This document shows positions 38,101-50,082 of a stretch of DNA of 64,000 nucleotides, one piece after another. This stretch comes from Datnioides undecimradiatus (lineage: Eukaryota > Chordata > Actinopteri > Lobotiformes > Datnioididae). Within the stretch, counting starts at the first letter, position 1, and the number at the start of each line of letters is the position of its first letter. The notes under the pieces were generated by a model. It did no database searches and was not told the DNA's origin. It saw only the letters and a program-made list of their open reading frames with translations. The DNA lies in assembly GCA_008933995.1 (NCBI GenBank), contig WARS01000043.1, forward strand, positions 4,849,501 through 4,913,500. The letters are read 5' to 3'. Position numbers and translations under genes: made by a program.

Positions 38101-40256
38101 AATTCTAAAGACACCGAGCTCACACGCTGTGACTATCACGATATGCTTTTCTTTGGAGGAATTCACGTTAACGTCGCTCTGATGTTTATCGCCCTGTATC
38201 TCATGGGAGTTTACAGTTGAACTGTCACAGGATCGAGAGAATGTGCTGTGCAGGAAGCTGCGCATCACTTACCGCCGAAACTTTCAGCTGCAGTTCTGGA
38301 GAGAGAGCGCAGCGATGTGTCGTGACTGACGGGACGACGTCACTCTGCCAGTGTAATTCAATGATTTTCTGTAAATCAGCGTTATCTCTGTGTAAAGAGG
38401 CAGTTTTCTCCCAAATCTCTGAGCCAACATTTAGATCCATACTTTGTCTTTGTCAGACCGTTTGGGCTGTTTACTTGTTTTCTCCCTTTGCCCATGTCCT
38501 CCTCCTGACCCCACATTCCTCCTAGGAGAGGAGAAGTGAATTTGTTGACAGACACATTGCCACATTTTCCACAAAAAGGGTCAGCGGAGGGCTCATTTTC
38601 AAGGCCCCTGCAGCTTCGGCCCATTACTGCACCTGCAAACTGGTTTGGTCGACAAGTGGCGACAGTTTTCCTTTCGCTATCCGTCGATCCGGAGGCGACA
38701 GGGTGGAACATGAACAGGATGAACCCGGAGCCGACCCCGCGTTCACACCGAGGGCAGCTCGGATGATGGGTTGCTCTTCTCTGACGGCAGCTGCACTTTT
38801 TTAAAGTGCTCCGTCAATCCAGTTGTCCTAAAGCTGCGTTTTCTGCTGCTCCTTGATCAGCTGACACTACATTACAGTTCAACAGTACATCATCAAATTT
38901 ATAGAATCAGTCTTAGTTTGGTGTCCTTGTTTGAAAACAGTTGATGGGACGCAATTAAACAAATCACTGTCCATTGTTTTACACACTTACAGCACTTCAC
39001 ACACTCAGTCCTCATTCCTTTACATATTTTGAATGATGGATTTAAAGTTATGGTTATTTCTTTCACAGCAGAGCCGCGTAATTAACTCATGCAGATCTGT
39101 CACTCACGCCTGGACCTGAAATGTGATTTTTCATATGCTTTGTTGAGCTCAAGTTGTGGTTTGGAGGTGTAGGCGCCTGCAGTTGTGCGCCAAAAGATTA
39201 TTCTGTGTGTGTTTGTGCGTCTGTGTGTGTGTGTTGTAGGTGTTTGAAGTGCAGGCTGCAGAGGCCTTTTAAGTCTTGTCATATTAATATTAATTGTGAG
39301 CCTTAACTCCTATGATGCACGTTTTACAGCGTGAACTGACAGAAGTAACTGCACATTATTCTTTTCAAAATGTCCCAATTTGACCTCGTACGACAGCACA
39401 AAGCACCTTCAGAGCGCTGGCAGCCACCTCACAACTGTACACTTGCATGACAACAATGTACGTCTGACAAAAATGAGACTAAAGCATCATTTGGGTCAGT
39501 TTACCCTCCTAAAGCATCGTCCTTTAAAGCCAAGTAACGTCTCTCTCAAACCACATGTAAGACAATTTGATTAAAAGGTGCAAAATCAGACATGAAATTA
39601 AAGACGCTCAGAAATGCACACAGCGTTGCTAAGCCTCAGCTTTGACCCCGGCAACACTTACATACATGTAACAAATGACCTGAAACACATTATAGTGTAG
39701 TTGTGAGCGGATATAAACATTTATTAATGTATTTGTCGACAACTACAACACAGAAAATAAGGTTATAATGTAAAATATTCTAAAGCTTGTTTATTCCATA
39801 TACTGTGTATTCACTTAAAAACATCTGCTTAATTGTGTGTTTCTGAAGTATTTGATATGAAACAGTTCTTATAAATGTGAAATAATGGGGTGTACACATC
39901 AAGACCTGCATACACAGACTGTTTATGTTAATCACATGTTTTAAAGATTTACTGCTGCTGTAACTTATTTGTAGTTCAGTTAAACTTGCTTGTCCTAACA
40001 GGTTAGGACGTCTCAGACGGTAAAAGGTTCAGAGATGTTTTGTAAGCAGGTCCGGATATGCAGCACTTCAGCTTGGGACCAATTTCCTCTGAGGCGCTCG
40101 ACAAATTCAAGCCACAGTCTATTTCCTTCACCTTTTTCATATAGAAATTGTTGTGTTTTCGCTCGTCTATGACTGTGAATATTAAAAAACAACCTGGAAA
40201 GGTTTTGATTCTGAGGGACAGTGTGAAATGCTTTTAAATCGCTGTCCCATTTTGTC
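32858..40256. other. Gene-free stretch
   Basis: Small open frames only; the largest, about 136 codons at 36670-37080 on the + strand, shows no recognisable domain. There is a CA tract at 35128-35156. A moderately GC-rich, low-repeat block near 38540-38770 could be a conserved non-coding element, but this cannot be judged without alignment. Confidence 0.4.
35128..35156. repeat. (CA)n microsatellite
   Basis: Uninterrupted CA dinucleotides. Confidence 0.97.
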
Positions 40257-40276
40257 CGGCGGCGGCGGCGGCGGCA
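40257..40276. repeat. (CGG)n triplet tract
   Basis: About six GGC/CGG units following ttgtcc, running into gcagcagcg. It is the most CpG-dense spot of the central region, and is followed by an ATG at 40300 and a candidate donor near 40346. Confidence 0.95.
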
Positions 40277-40429
40277 GCAGCGTCTCAGTGGAAATGTAAA
40301 TGTTGGGCAGTATGGATGGAACAGCATGCGGCAGCAGCGGGTTACGTAAGGTGGATTTCAGCTTTCATTTCCTCCAGGCTCTCCTGCTCTTTGCTCAGGT
40401 TCACCTGCTGCTGGTGGCTCCATGCCCAC

Positions 40430-40810
40430 CTTCTGTTGGTGTTTATTTCAGGACTAGACCTCCTCCCGCCTTTTCTGCTTTATCTGTTCATCTGTCCCCC
40501 CCTCTCTCTTACGCCCCTTTATCACCTCCACCTCTCTCTCCATCTCATTGTATCTTACACAGACATTTTTTGATTAATCTCACACTTCCTTTTTCATTTT
40601 GTTTCTCCTCCACCTCGTGTTATCTGCCCTTGCTCCTCTCGGTCTTTCTACTATCTATTCCCCTCGTCCTTCTTCGCATATCTTTCTTTTGTACCTCCCC
40701 CATCCACCTCCTCATACACCTCCTTTTTCCTTTTCTCAACTGTCTTTTCTATCATCACCTTCCCAAAACACATTTCTTGCTCTCTCCTTCCTGCAGTTGC
40801 TCTTTAACCC
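40430..40810. repeat. Pyrimidine-rich low-complexity tract
   Basis: About 380 nt dominated by C and T on the + strand (for example ctccacctctctctccatct). It produces long stop-poor but meaningless open frames. Confidence 0.85.
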
Positions 40811-41964
40811 TGCAGCGAATGTGTCGACTCTTTTTTGTGGAATTACTACGAGACACGACAACAGGAGGAAGCATGTGTCACCCTCTTCAGCCACGCTCCC
40901 CCCATGCACTGACTGAATGTTGTGCAGATGTGTTTTTGACAGTCGACAGTGTAATTTAGCCTTTTTAACACTGGCCTGACTCTCCGGGCCCCATCAGCTT
41001 GCCAAGCGAAGCGTGATTAGACTTTTGTCCGTTTCCCTCAAGTGTGTAACCGTGCTCATCTCGCCAAGAGAAGCTAAACCGATGCTAAACAACCGAGAGA
41101 GCAGCGAACAAGATGAGTACGGAAAGATCCCCAGATCATCGTTACCACTGATGCCGATCTTTGTTTAGAGTATTGATCCCGGCTTCAGTACTACATGCAT
41201 CACATGTTACATCACACACGTCTGCAGCATTTGCATCTCTGTGTGTGAACGCACACAGTGATGCATCACCTTCACGTTTTGTTATTTACTTTAAAAACCA
41301 TCATGTGTTAAAACATGGGACTTTAATTATTTGGAGAGAACAGTAAAAACAATCAGTTCATGGTGGTTTGGCACATTGTTTGCTAATTAACATACAGTAA
41401 CACTGGCTGAGTGATCTGTCAGTTTAACTAGAAAAAGTCATTTTTACTGAGATTTTGTGTGTGGTGTTGTGTTTTCTTCATACATATTGAATTAGTAGTA
41501 ACATAAATAACTCAAATGTCTCGCCTTGCTCTCAGCATCAAAGTGAGCAGGAATAATCTGATCATAGCTCCTGCATCTTGGTAGTAAATCTAAAATATAT
41601 TTAGAAGTAGCCTACTCATTCACTCCCCTCATACCGTATCATTATGACATATTTCTCTTTCTGTATTGGTATTGGTGATCCTGGCCCTCGTGTGCTTGGT
41701 GGTATTTCCCTTTCCGTGTCCACACATGCAATATTAAATTATAGGAGTCTGTGTTTGAGCCTGATCCAGATCTTGCTTTATCATTATCCTGCTGACTGTT
41801 TTGCAGATAAACCTAAAAAACAACCTCCTCTTTATTTTCCTCCCTTCTGTCTGTTTACACCCCCTCCACCTTCATTTTTACCCCATCTTTCACTTCTTGC
41901 CCCCTCCTCCCTGCTCATCTCTCCACAGGTCCATGTGTTCTCTCTCTCTCCTCTGTTTCATCAG

Positions 41965-42075
41965 GGCTCTCGACCTTGGCCTGGAAACACTGGACTCGGA
42001 GCCTCCGGGAGGCTTCTGCTCTCCTTCTGCTCCGGCTTTAAAGGCACAGTACGATGACGTTCAGACATTTTTCAG
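41965..42075 (+). other. Candidate isolated exon (111 nt)
   Basis: A strong pyrimidine-rich acceptor (ctctctcctctgtttcatcag) is followed by 111 nt and a donor-like ttcag/gtgcgt. One frame is open throughout and reads ALDLGLETLDSEPPGGF and onward to YDDVQTFFR; the other two frames stop within the segment. I do not recognise the peptide and found no partner exon that joins in phase, so it may be chance in a CT-rich area. Confidence 0.2.
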
Positions 42076-45000
42076 GTGCGTTTGTGACGATCACCTGTAT
42101 TTCCCAGAATCCCTTTCAGCAGCCCACCAGGAGAAGTGTAAACATGCTGCTCTTACATGTCAGGAGAGGAATGTTAATGACAGCCACTCACACACACAGA
42201 CGATGCACTTTAGATGCTGAGAGGTTTTGCATCATCTGGTCTGATCTTTGAGGATCCAGAGGACACGTCTGAGTGTTTCCAGAATCCAGCTTTTGGTCTT
42301 AAAGGTGATCTGGTTCGTTCCACCTGCAGACTGCCTGTTATCAAAATGGTGTTCAGCACATTATTATTATAGTATTTCATATTTATTTAGGTTGGTGCCA
42401 TTAGTGCTGAAGTTCTCACTGAAAGCTTCTTTTAGCACCGGGGGGGTGATGGTGTGTGTATTCTGGAGGGTGGGTGCGGTGTTGTCAGTGGTTTCCACAC
42501 AGCTGGGCCCTTTTACATTCAACCACCAACATCTGGCTTTTGTTGTCAATGTGAATGTGTACAATTCAATTCAGTTCAAACCCACGTCACATGACCCTGC
42601 AGCAGTCACGGCTGTTTATCAGCTCCAGCTCCGATCAGCAACGATGTAAACACAAACACCCAGTCAGTAAACAGCTGATTAACCAGGAGCATCACTGCGG
42701 TTTACAGTCTGTGGCAACAAAGGCTGAGTTTGGACTGCTCTGTATCGTGTCAGGTGCGACACTGGCAGGGCGGCCATGTTGACATGCTGTTGTCTGCTTT
42801 AACGTTTACTGCACGGTTGTGACGTAGGTTGTGATTTCAGACGCACTACACCAGAAAATAAAAGGCAAGCGGGTCCACTGACGGCGTGAGATGCATCACA
42901 TACCTTTCACATACCTTCAGCAGGTTTACACTCCAATTATGGTTATGTTGTGATAATTTGGACTTTTCTGTCATTTTCTATTGCAGCAGGCTAAAGTTTC
43001 TGATGTTTCTGATGTCACATTGGAAGTTTTACTCATTTTATGTCTTATATTATAAAATTATTATAGTTTCCTGAGCTGTGGTTTAATCTGAGGTTGAACT
43101 GTTAAACTCAACCCAACTACGCTGTTTACAGTGAAGATACAGAGTTTAGGGAATACTGTCTGTGCCGTTCGGCCTCTGGCATCTCTGAAGGATGAGGAAA
43201 TCTGTTCTTCTGTCGAAGGACATCTGGCACAAACATAAAAGTGGCATTAAACAAGATTTTCCTGCACAAAGGGCTCTGACACGCAGCATCTGCAGCAGGT
43301 TTATTTGGCTGTTGATCAGGCCCCTACACAACAGTCCACCGCCGTGATGCAAGACAGTGCCACAGATGACAAATCCTCATTATCATTCTCGTCTTTATCA
43401 CGATGATGAATTGCCTCATTATTACACCTCTGTGCTGGATCCCTGTTTGAATCTGATGCGTTAGCTATCAGCTGACTGGTAGGTCTCCATTACCTGCAGG
43501 CTTCTGCAGGCTGGGCCTCGGGGTTGTCTGTGGTTTTGCAGCTCTTTGCTCTTTAAATCAGGCTGAAACAGAAATGAATTAATGCCTCTTAATTCAGTCA
43601 CGCACTATAGATTACATACCGCCGCCACCACCCACATCATTCTCCCTCTTGTTGCTAACCACATTCATGGCCCGGGGCCAGGAGCTACAGAGCTGTATGC
43701 ACCGAGTTTATTTGTAATGTTTACACAACAGCAACACAAAGCTCGTTAAGTGTCTGCTGCAACTCCAAACCCATAACGGCTAATTACCCCTCTCCATTAG
43801 GCTGAGATGGTTAGAAGTAGCCTCCTGTTAGTTACTGGTGAGTCACATGGTCACACCCAGACTGGTCAGGAGAGCAGGGTTATCATCACTTCAGCTTGCA
43901 GCGATTAGTCTGAGGACGTATTCGTAAACTTTAATATCAAAATAGTTTTGATCTAAAAAAACAGAGTTTATTCCTTAGTCCATGCTGGAGGTTACAGGAA
44001 CTGTGATTAATACAAAACTTCTGACTGATTGCATAAAAAAAAGTGCAAGAGCCCGGCTGATGTGGGATTTTCGAGACAGATATTGATTTTAGAGGGAATA
44101 ATTCATTAAATATTCTATTAAATTACTCAGAGAGAGGACGATTTAGTACATTTAAGCTGGAATAGAAATGAAAATCTTTTTTATGTGCGCTGTGCAGAGA
44201 TTTAGCAGAGATATGACTCTGCAGAGGTCCTCAGACGGCTGCTTTCTTAAACAGATCACTGTACATCAACATTCTCGGTAAAACTGTGCAGTGACACCAG
44301 AACATCACCGTGAGACTGTTCTCCGCATGTTATACTGGGAAGAATCCGCCCACGATAGCTGGTAATCTGATAATATGGCCTTCATATTGGCCTGTCTGTA
44401 ATAATGATTGTATATAATTGGCCTTGCAAAGACTCACTAAACTGGCGTGACGTTATCTCTCAGGCACCAATCAGAGCCTTAAACTCACCTAATCAACATA
44501 AAAATTAACATAAATGTCCTTTTTTTCTAGTTCTAATGAACCTACATGACATTTGGTTTTGTCTGTGCTTCAGTCAGTCGAGCCGACTGAACTCAGTCAT
44601 AATAACCAGAGATGAGAAAGTGCTGATTCACTGGGACGATATCAATAACACTTCATCTTAGAAACCAATCAAATGAAAAGAGGCCTGATTGGACAAAAAA
44701 TCAGATGATCTGTCAAAACTGATATCGTTTTTTTCAGTTTTCTTTAAGATTCTTGGTGCGTCTTTAATCAAATCCGCCTGCGTCCTCTGCAGTGAGGCGT
44801 CGGCAGACACTCTGTCCACACTGTGCTGCTGTTTTCCTGTGTTTCAGTGAATACTTTGTGTTCAGTTTGCCTCCAACTCTACCTGGAGGGATGAATAAGC
44901 AGTGAGCAGACGCCTCTGAAGGTTAAGCTGGATGTTTGTGTCTGTTTTGGTTGAACAGACCTGTTTTAGGTGTTTTCGTTGCTGCAGCTCTGTTGGCTCC

Positions 45001-45291
45001 CCGCGCAGGTCACAGACGGCCCTCTTAAAGTTTGCCTTTCTTTCATTGTGAGTAAATTTGGATGCGGGTTTTACGACTCTGCTGCTGAGAGAGTTTCCTC
45101 CGTGCTCCAGAGATAATTCACCTTTTAATTATTTGTTTGAATGTTAAGTTGCTAATTTGAGACCTTTGCTTACCAATTAAGAGATTTCCTCGCTGCACAA
45201 AGTCACTGTACAGACAACAAAACCATTTAATTTTGTTTTCCCAACTTAGAGCATCATAAGAAGCCATTAACTTACTTGCTTTAATCAACTG
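42076..45291. other. Gene-free stretch
   Basis: No gene seen. A block near 43610-43820, with taattacccc, ccattaggctgag and gtttatttgtaatgtttaca, looks like possible conserved non-coding sequence rich in homeodomain- and forkhead-like words, but this is only an impression. Confidence 0.35.
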
Positions 45292-45338
45292 GTGTGTGTA
45301 TGTGTGCGTGCACGCATGCATGCGTATGTGTGTGTGCA
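45292..45338. other. Strict alternating purine-pyrimidine tract (Z-DNA candidate)
   Basis: 47 consecutive nucleotides alternate purine and pyrimidine without a break. They mix TG, CG and CA steps and include the 12-bp palindrome cgcatgcatgcg. Confidence 0.85.
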
Positions 45339-45339
45339 G

Positions 45340-45451
45340 GCTTATGCTACATGTGGGGACAAGTCTCAGACTAAAGGCAATTTAATTGTGGACAACATTT
45401 CTGTCTGTTTCACAACTTGGGTAAAATGTGAGTTTGGGGTCAGTGTTTAAG

Positions 45452-45503
<52 letters not shown>
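45340..45503. repeat. Dispersed repeat ending in a (TG)n microsatellite
   Basis: A tgtggggacaag... start, then a ttgtggacaac motif, then an uninterrupted TG tract at 45453-45503. The tggggaca wording beside TG tracts is common in fish; this may be related to 14650-14840. Confidence 0.5.
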
Positions 45504-45505
<2 letters not shown>

Positions 45506-45778
45506 AAAAGTAGCTTAAACACGTGTGAGTGTGTGATATGTGGTTTATGTTTTTTCCTACATCAACTTGTTGCATTTAATTTGTTTTCATTGCTTTTAGT
45601 AAGAATCAGAATTATATTGGTCAGAATGTAACTTATCATATTGCAGAGGTATGTTTGTCCAATATCCATACACACACACACACACCCTGGAAGAACAGTC
45701 CTGGCTAAGGCTCAAAGGCCTGAGCCCACCGGCAACAGGGGGCGGGGGAGCACAGCCCACAATCTGGGCACATGGAAG

Positions 45779-45802
45779 GTGTGTGTGTGTGTGTGTGTGT
45801 GT
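45779..45802. repeat. (GT)n microsatellite
   Basis: Uninterrupted GT dinucleotides; a shorter CA tract lies at about 45669-45684 and another GT tract at about 45939-45957. Confidence 0.95.
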
Positions 45803-46010
45803 CACAGAGAGAGGAGGGACAGTGTGAGAAGTGGGTGGAGATGGGACTCCTGAGGGAGTGTTGAGGTGTCTCAGCAGCACTTTGTGTTCAGGCTCTGAAG
45901 TTGAAGTGAGCGGCAGTGGAAACACGCTCTCACACTTTGTGTGTGTGTGTGTGTTCTGTTGTTGTTGTTTCACTGCATCTTTTCTCTTTGTTTTCATGGA
46001 ATTCACACAG

Positions 46011-46128
46011 AACCACCATGGGAATACACCGGTTGTTGCCGACCTGTCGAAGGATTTTTAAAGTTCCTGAAGTGTGAGGAGAGAACAGGCGCCGGTATTC
46101 CTGGAAGAATCACCCAGCTGGACCTGAG
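46011..46128 (+). other. Candidate isolated 118-nt exon, possibly a 5' leader exon
   Basis: The acceptor attcacacag at 46001-46010 follows a T-rich tract, and the donor ctgag/gtgagt at 46129 is close to the ideal consensus. Inside, accaccATGg (46018) is a strong initiation context but opens only a 19-codon frame ending at 46077. Another frame is open across all 118 nt but is not recognisable. Fat-family genes have non-coding leader exons, so it could be an upstream fat2 exon. Equally it could be a non-coding RNA exon or chance. Confidence 0.3.
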
Positions 46129-49100
46129 GTGAGTTTTCCTCGTCGCTCTCCGTGCACACTGCTTCACTCCACTTCACGCTGCTGTTTATTGTGAAGAATA
46201 ACACCCATATTTAGTATTACAATACTCATAAACACTGCCCTGCAGTACACATAAACAGAAGGAGTGCTTCACAGGAACTTTTACTGCACGGCATAAATCA
46301 GACAAATGCTTGAGACCAATCACCTTTTTGCACATTTTGCCTCTTATATCATGTCGTTGCTGTAATCCTGAAATAATAATATGCACATGAGCCTCCTGTG
46401 GGGCTTTATATTGTGTTTTTAGCACCATCTGTTGCCAAAGAGACGTGAAATTCAGTCAGTCAAGCGTTTAACTTAGTAGAAAAGGCAGAGTGTATGAGTG
46501 TATCGCTGTGTGTATGGGCTGTTATTAGAGATTCATGAAGGATTTGTAAGCTGTTCATTTCAGACTGTGTTAGCTGGCAGCGTTAGCACGGGAGAGAGCC
46601 AAAGAGCAGCAGTGAAGAAGCACATGTAGAGGGAGAAGCATGCAGCTGAGCTCGTGACGTTTGGTCGGAGGGTCCCTCCCTTCTCTCTCCTCTTTTTTTC
46701 CTCCGTGCGGGATGAAATTGCTCAATCCATATTTTTCTCGCAGTGATGATGCAGCGTGTTCCCAAAGCTTTTGCAATGCGAGTGACAGGAAAGGAAACGG
46801 TGAGCATCAGTGTCTTTGCGAAAGCGCGCCGCTCTCCCACTGAAAGTCTGCGGTGTCCTGTCACTTCCTAGTGAGGCCAGCGTGCCTGTCCTGTGCGGCA
46901 AAATGGAAGATGGCGTTTGTGATGGATGGCTGCCAAGATAACCTTAAAGCACTGACCAGTTCATGTCTTTAAAGGTGACTTTCCATGATGGAGAGCTGCT
47001 GGAAAAAGAAAACCTCTCGCTCATTTTCCTGACCCTCGTTTGACCTGAACGTTGCTTCAGGCTGTGTTGTGTTTTTAGATTTCAGGTGATGCTTCAATTT
47101 GAAGGTTTCTGTGATCCCGGAGAGAGGCCGTTTCTCTGATAAGGAAGCAAGTTTTCAGAAGTCAGTTCGGTTTTCCCGTCACGCGAGGCTTCTGGATGCG
47201 TAGAGTTTCCACAGAAATGCTGAGATTTTACAGTGAAGCACGTGCGAAGCATTCGGTCTCAGCCGGGAGCTTCTTCAATCGTCTGATGGGCAATTTGGCA
47301 AAAGCTGAGCCTCATTAATGACAGCGCAGATAACGCGGCTGTTTGCAGTAGTTGAGATAAAGTCTAGACTAGGATGGCTGGAGCTGCCCGCCATAAAGGA
47401 TGGAAGGATATTACCCTCGTGCAATTAGGCTGTTGGCCTCTCTGACGGCTTTATTACTGTCTGTCTGAGTAAAGCTGCACGAAATCAGAGGGAAGTGATG
47501 AAATTAGCCAAGTAAAGACTAAAGAGTGTGATGTGAGAGGGAAACACACTCTAATCTAAGCAAACACACCTATGCATTCCCCCCCAAAGAAACACACACA
47601 CACACACACACCTATAACTTCCCCACCCAGTACAGTCAGACCCAAGCGAGCTGTTGAACCACCTGAATGACCGACAGGCTGAGTTTGCTAACAGGGGAAG
47701 GCTGCTGAGGCATTTCTGACCCTCCCTGTAATTATGGTATTTGCTGAGAGACCTGAGTGACCCTTCGGGTGTGGGTGGTTGTGTGTGTGGTTGTGTGTGT
47801 GCATAGAGGGGCAGTTTAACTTTAAAGGATACCCCCGACCCCTCCACTCAACCTTCCACCCATGACATGACCTAACCCTGCAGCTCTGGGAAGAGAGGTG
47901 AGGGAAATCCAGAATAACAGTCTGTCGTAGTTTACAGTGTGATACTATAGAGAAGGATACACAACATAATTGATATTGTAACAACGTGAGTGTTATTTGG
48001 TTTAATGTGTTCCTAAAATAACATAAATCTAAAAGGATTAAACAAACCCTGTCAAGTCCAGAAAGAGTTTTATTGCCTCTCTCTTTAAATCGCACCCCCA
48101 GAACTGTTTCCATGACTTCACACTGGACTTTTATGACTGGCCACAGTGGTGCAGCACCACAGCCTTTAAAGATGCTGTGACATTAAAGTTGTCCGTCACT
48201 GCAGACTAGAGTTTAAACAATTATCCAGAGTCTTTGCTGAACGGCAGCACATGACAGTTGTGAGCAGGAGCTGCTGCGGCCGGTAAAAGTCAGTTTAGTC
48301 AGTGTTTAGCCAACATGCACTGAGTACTTTAACATAACCTTTACACCTTTTAACAGCTTTGTCTGCATTATGGCACTGCAACATATAAGAAAGAGCATGT
48401 TGCTAATTAGTGATTCCTGAAACTACACGTACGACCGTTGGAGAGCAGCAGTTTGGGACTTTATTGATTACAGATGGGTAAAATTCACAGATTCACAGAT
48501 ACGGAATGAAAACAGCTTCTCTCTGTGGACTGTGAACTGATTTTGCAGCGATTGATTTCAGTTGTGACACTGATATATTACCACAAGCATTTTTTCTGTG
48601 TTATAAACCTAAAAAAAATCAGTAAATGAAGCCGTGCATATCAGGAGTTGATGATTGCTGCTGTGCTTATTTGTATTTATTTAAATCAGACTCTCAGCCT
48701 GTTCCCAGGGCTTCTGTCGTCCCAGACATGGTTGGTGCCTCCAGACCGGAGCAGCTCAGGGTTGTTAGCTCATCCCAATATAACCTCTCTGCTCCAGTTA
48801 AAGGCCTCCGTGTCTCGGCTTCATGCTGTGGGTGTGATGGAGGTTAGGTTGGAGGCCGCACCCTTCCCAACCCATGAACCCTTCCAGACGGGGGTTAGCA
48901 TCGTAACCCCACCCTTACAAAATCCTGGAGGTCTCGATCTTAAATTACACTCCTGCAGAGGCGTTAGCTGTGAGAGATTCTGCAGATCGCAGTTTGAAAG
49001 GAAAGTTTTCAGTCATTTCACTGATGCTTTAATGCGAGCTCTAATTGCTAGATTAGATCAGATTAGATAAGATTTGGAATTAAGGAGCGCTGTGGGCGAA

Positions 49101-50058
49101 GTGGGATTTTGTAGATCACACCAAAAACCAGCTTCATACCATGGAACTCAGAGCTATAATTCAGATACTAATGTTGTATGAAATGTGGGAATGATGTCCC
49201 ATGAATGATTAATGTCGTCCAACACTAATGCACGAATCAAAAGAGAAGAGCTGACTGCAGACTGTTGCACAGAGGTCAGGAGTCAGAGTCATTGAGCGCT
49301 GATAACAGTCCTGCAGGAAGAGGTAATAAAGTGAGAGCACAGCGCAGAGCTGGGAGGCAGTTTCCATAAATTAGAAGAAGTCAGGAGAGAGTATGGATGG
49401 AGGCTTGTGCAGGCTCATCCAGTCTTACCTCTGACCCCCTCCCCCAACCCTCCAAAACCTGATTTTATCTGAAAAACATGTTGGGGAGAACTGAGGCTGC
49501 AGCAATGGGTGTTTTCACTTCTAACTTTAGCGTCAACACCAGCCCACAGTTTTCATTCCCCTCACGGTGGTCTGGCAACGCTCAGTAGGAATCAGGTATT
49601 TCGAGTAGGCTGTAAAATGAAATGATTGACACTTCCCTTCTCGTACACATCATCGCAGGTTTTCCTGCAGCGTTTAACAGCGGAGGCACCCCGCCTCACC
49701 TCACACAAAGAGAGACCCCACGAACACCGGAAGAAATTATTATTAAGCTTCTGGAAACCTGAGCAGCCCTCAACACCTCCTCCAACCTGTTTCCTGGGGG
49801 GTAACCTCACAACATAAACTCCTCCTGCGCCTGATTGGTCGAACACAGTCTGGCTTCATGTCTAATCTCCTTAAACTTGAGTTAATTATTTTAATTTTGG
49901 ATTCATTTTGATAAAATATCGATTCTCAGGCTCCACAAAGATGCAGTGGTTCACTCAGTAGAGGTGCAGGAACCAACAAAAGTCACCGCAGATGAAAGAG
50001 CAGCTTTGACTTTATCCTCAACTGTTCAGCAAAATGAATTCATGAATCAATATTTTCT

Positions 50059-50082
50059 AAAAAAAAAAAAAAAAAAAAAAAA
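50059..50082. repeat. Poly(A) tract
   Basis: 24 consecutive A. It could be a retroposon tail, but I see no recognisable element attached. Confidence 0.95.

Noticed and set aside
38127..38219. Short frame with a hydrophobic stretch (MLFFGGIHVNVALMF...)
   Set aside because: Only about 25 codons from its ATG, and an upstream stop close by; likely chance.
40300..40959. 219-codon + strand open frame
   Set aside because: Long only because the region is almost pure pyrimidine and so lacks stop codons; the product is low-complexity Ser/Pro/Leu/Phe.
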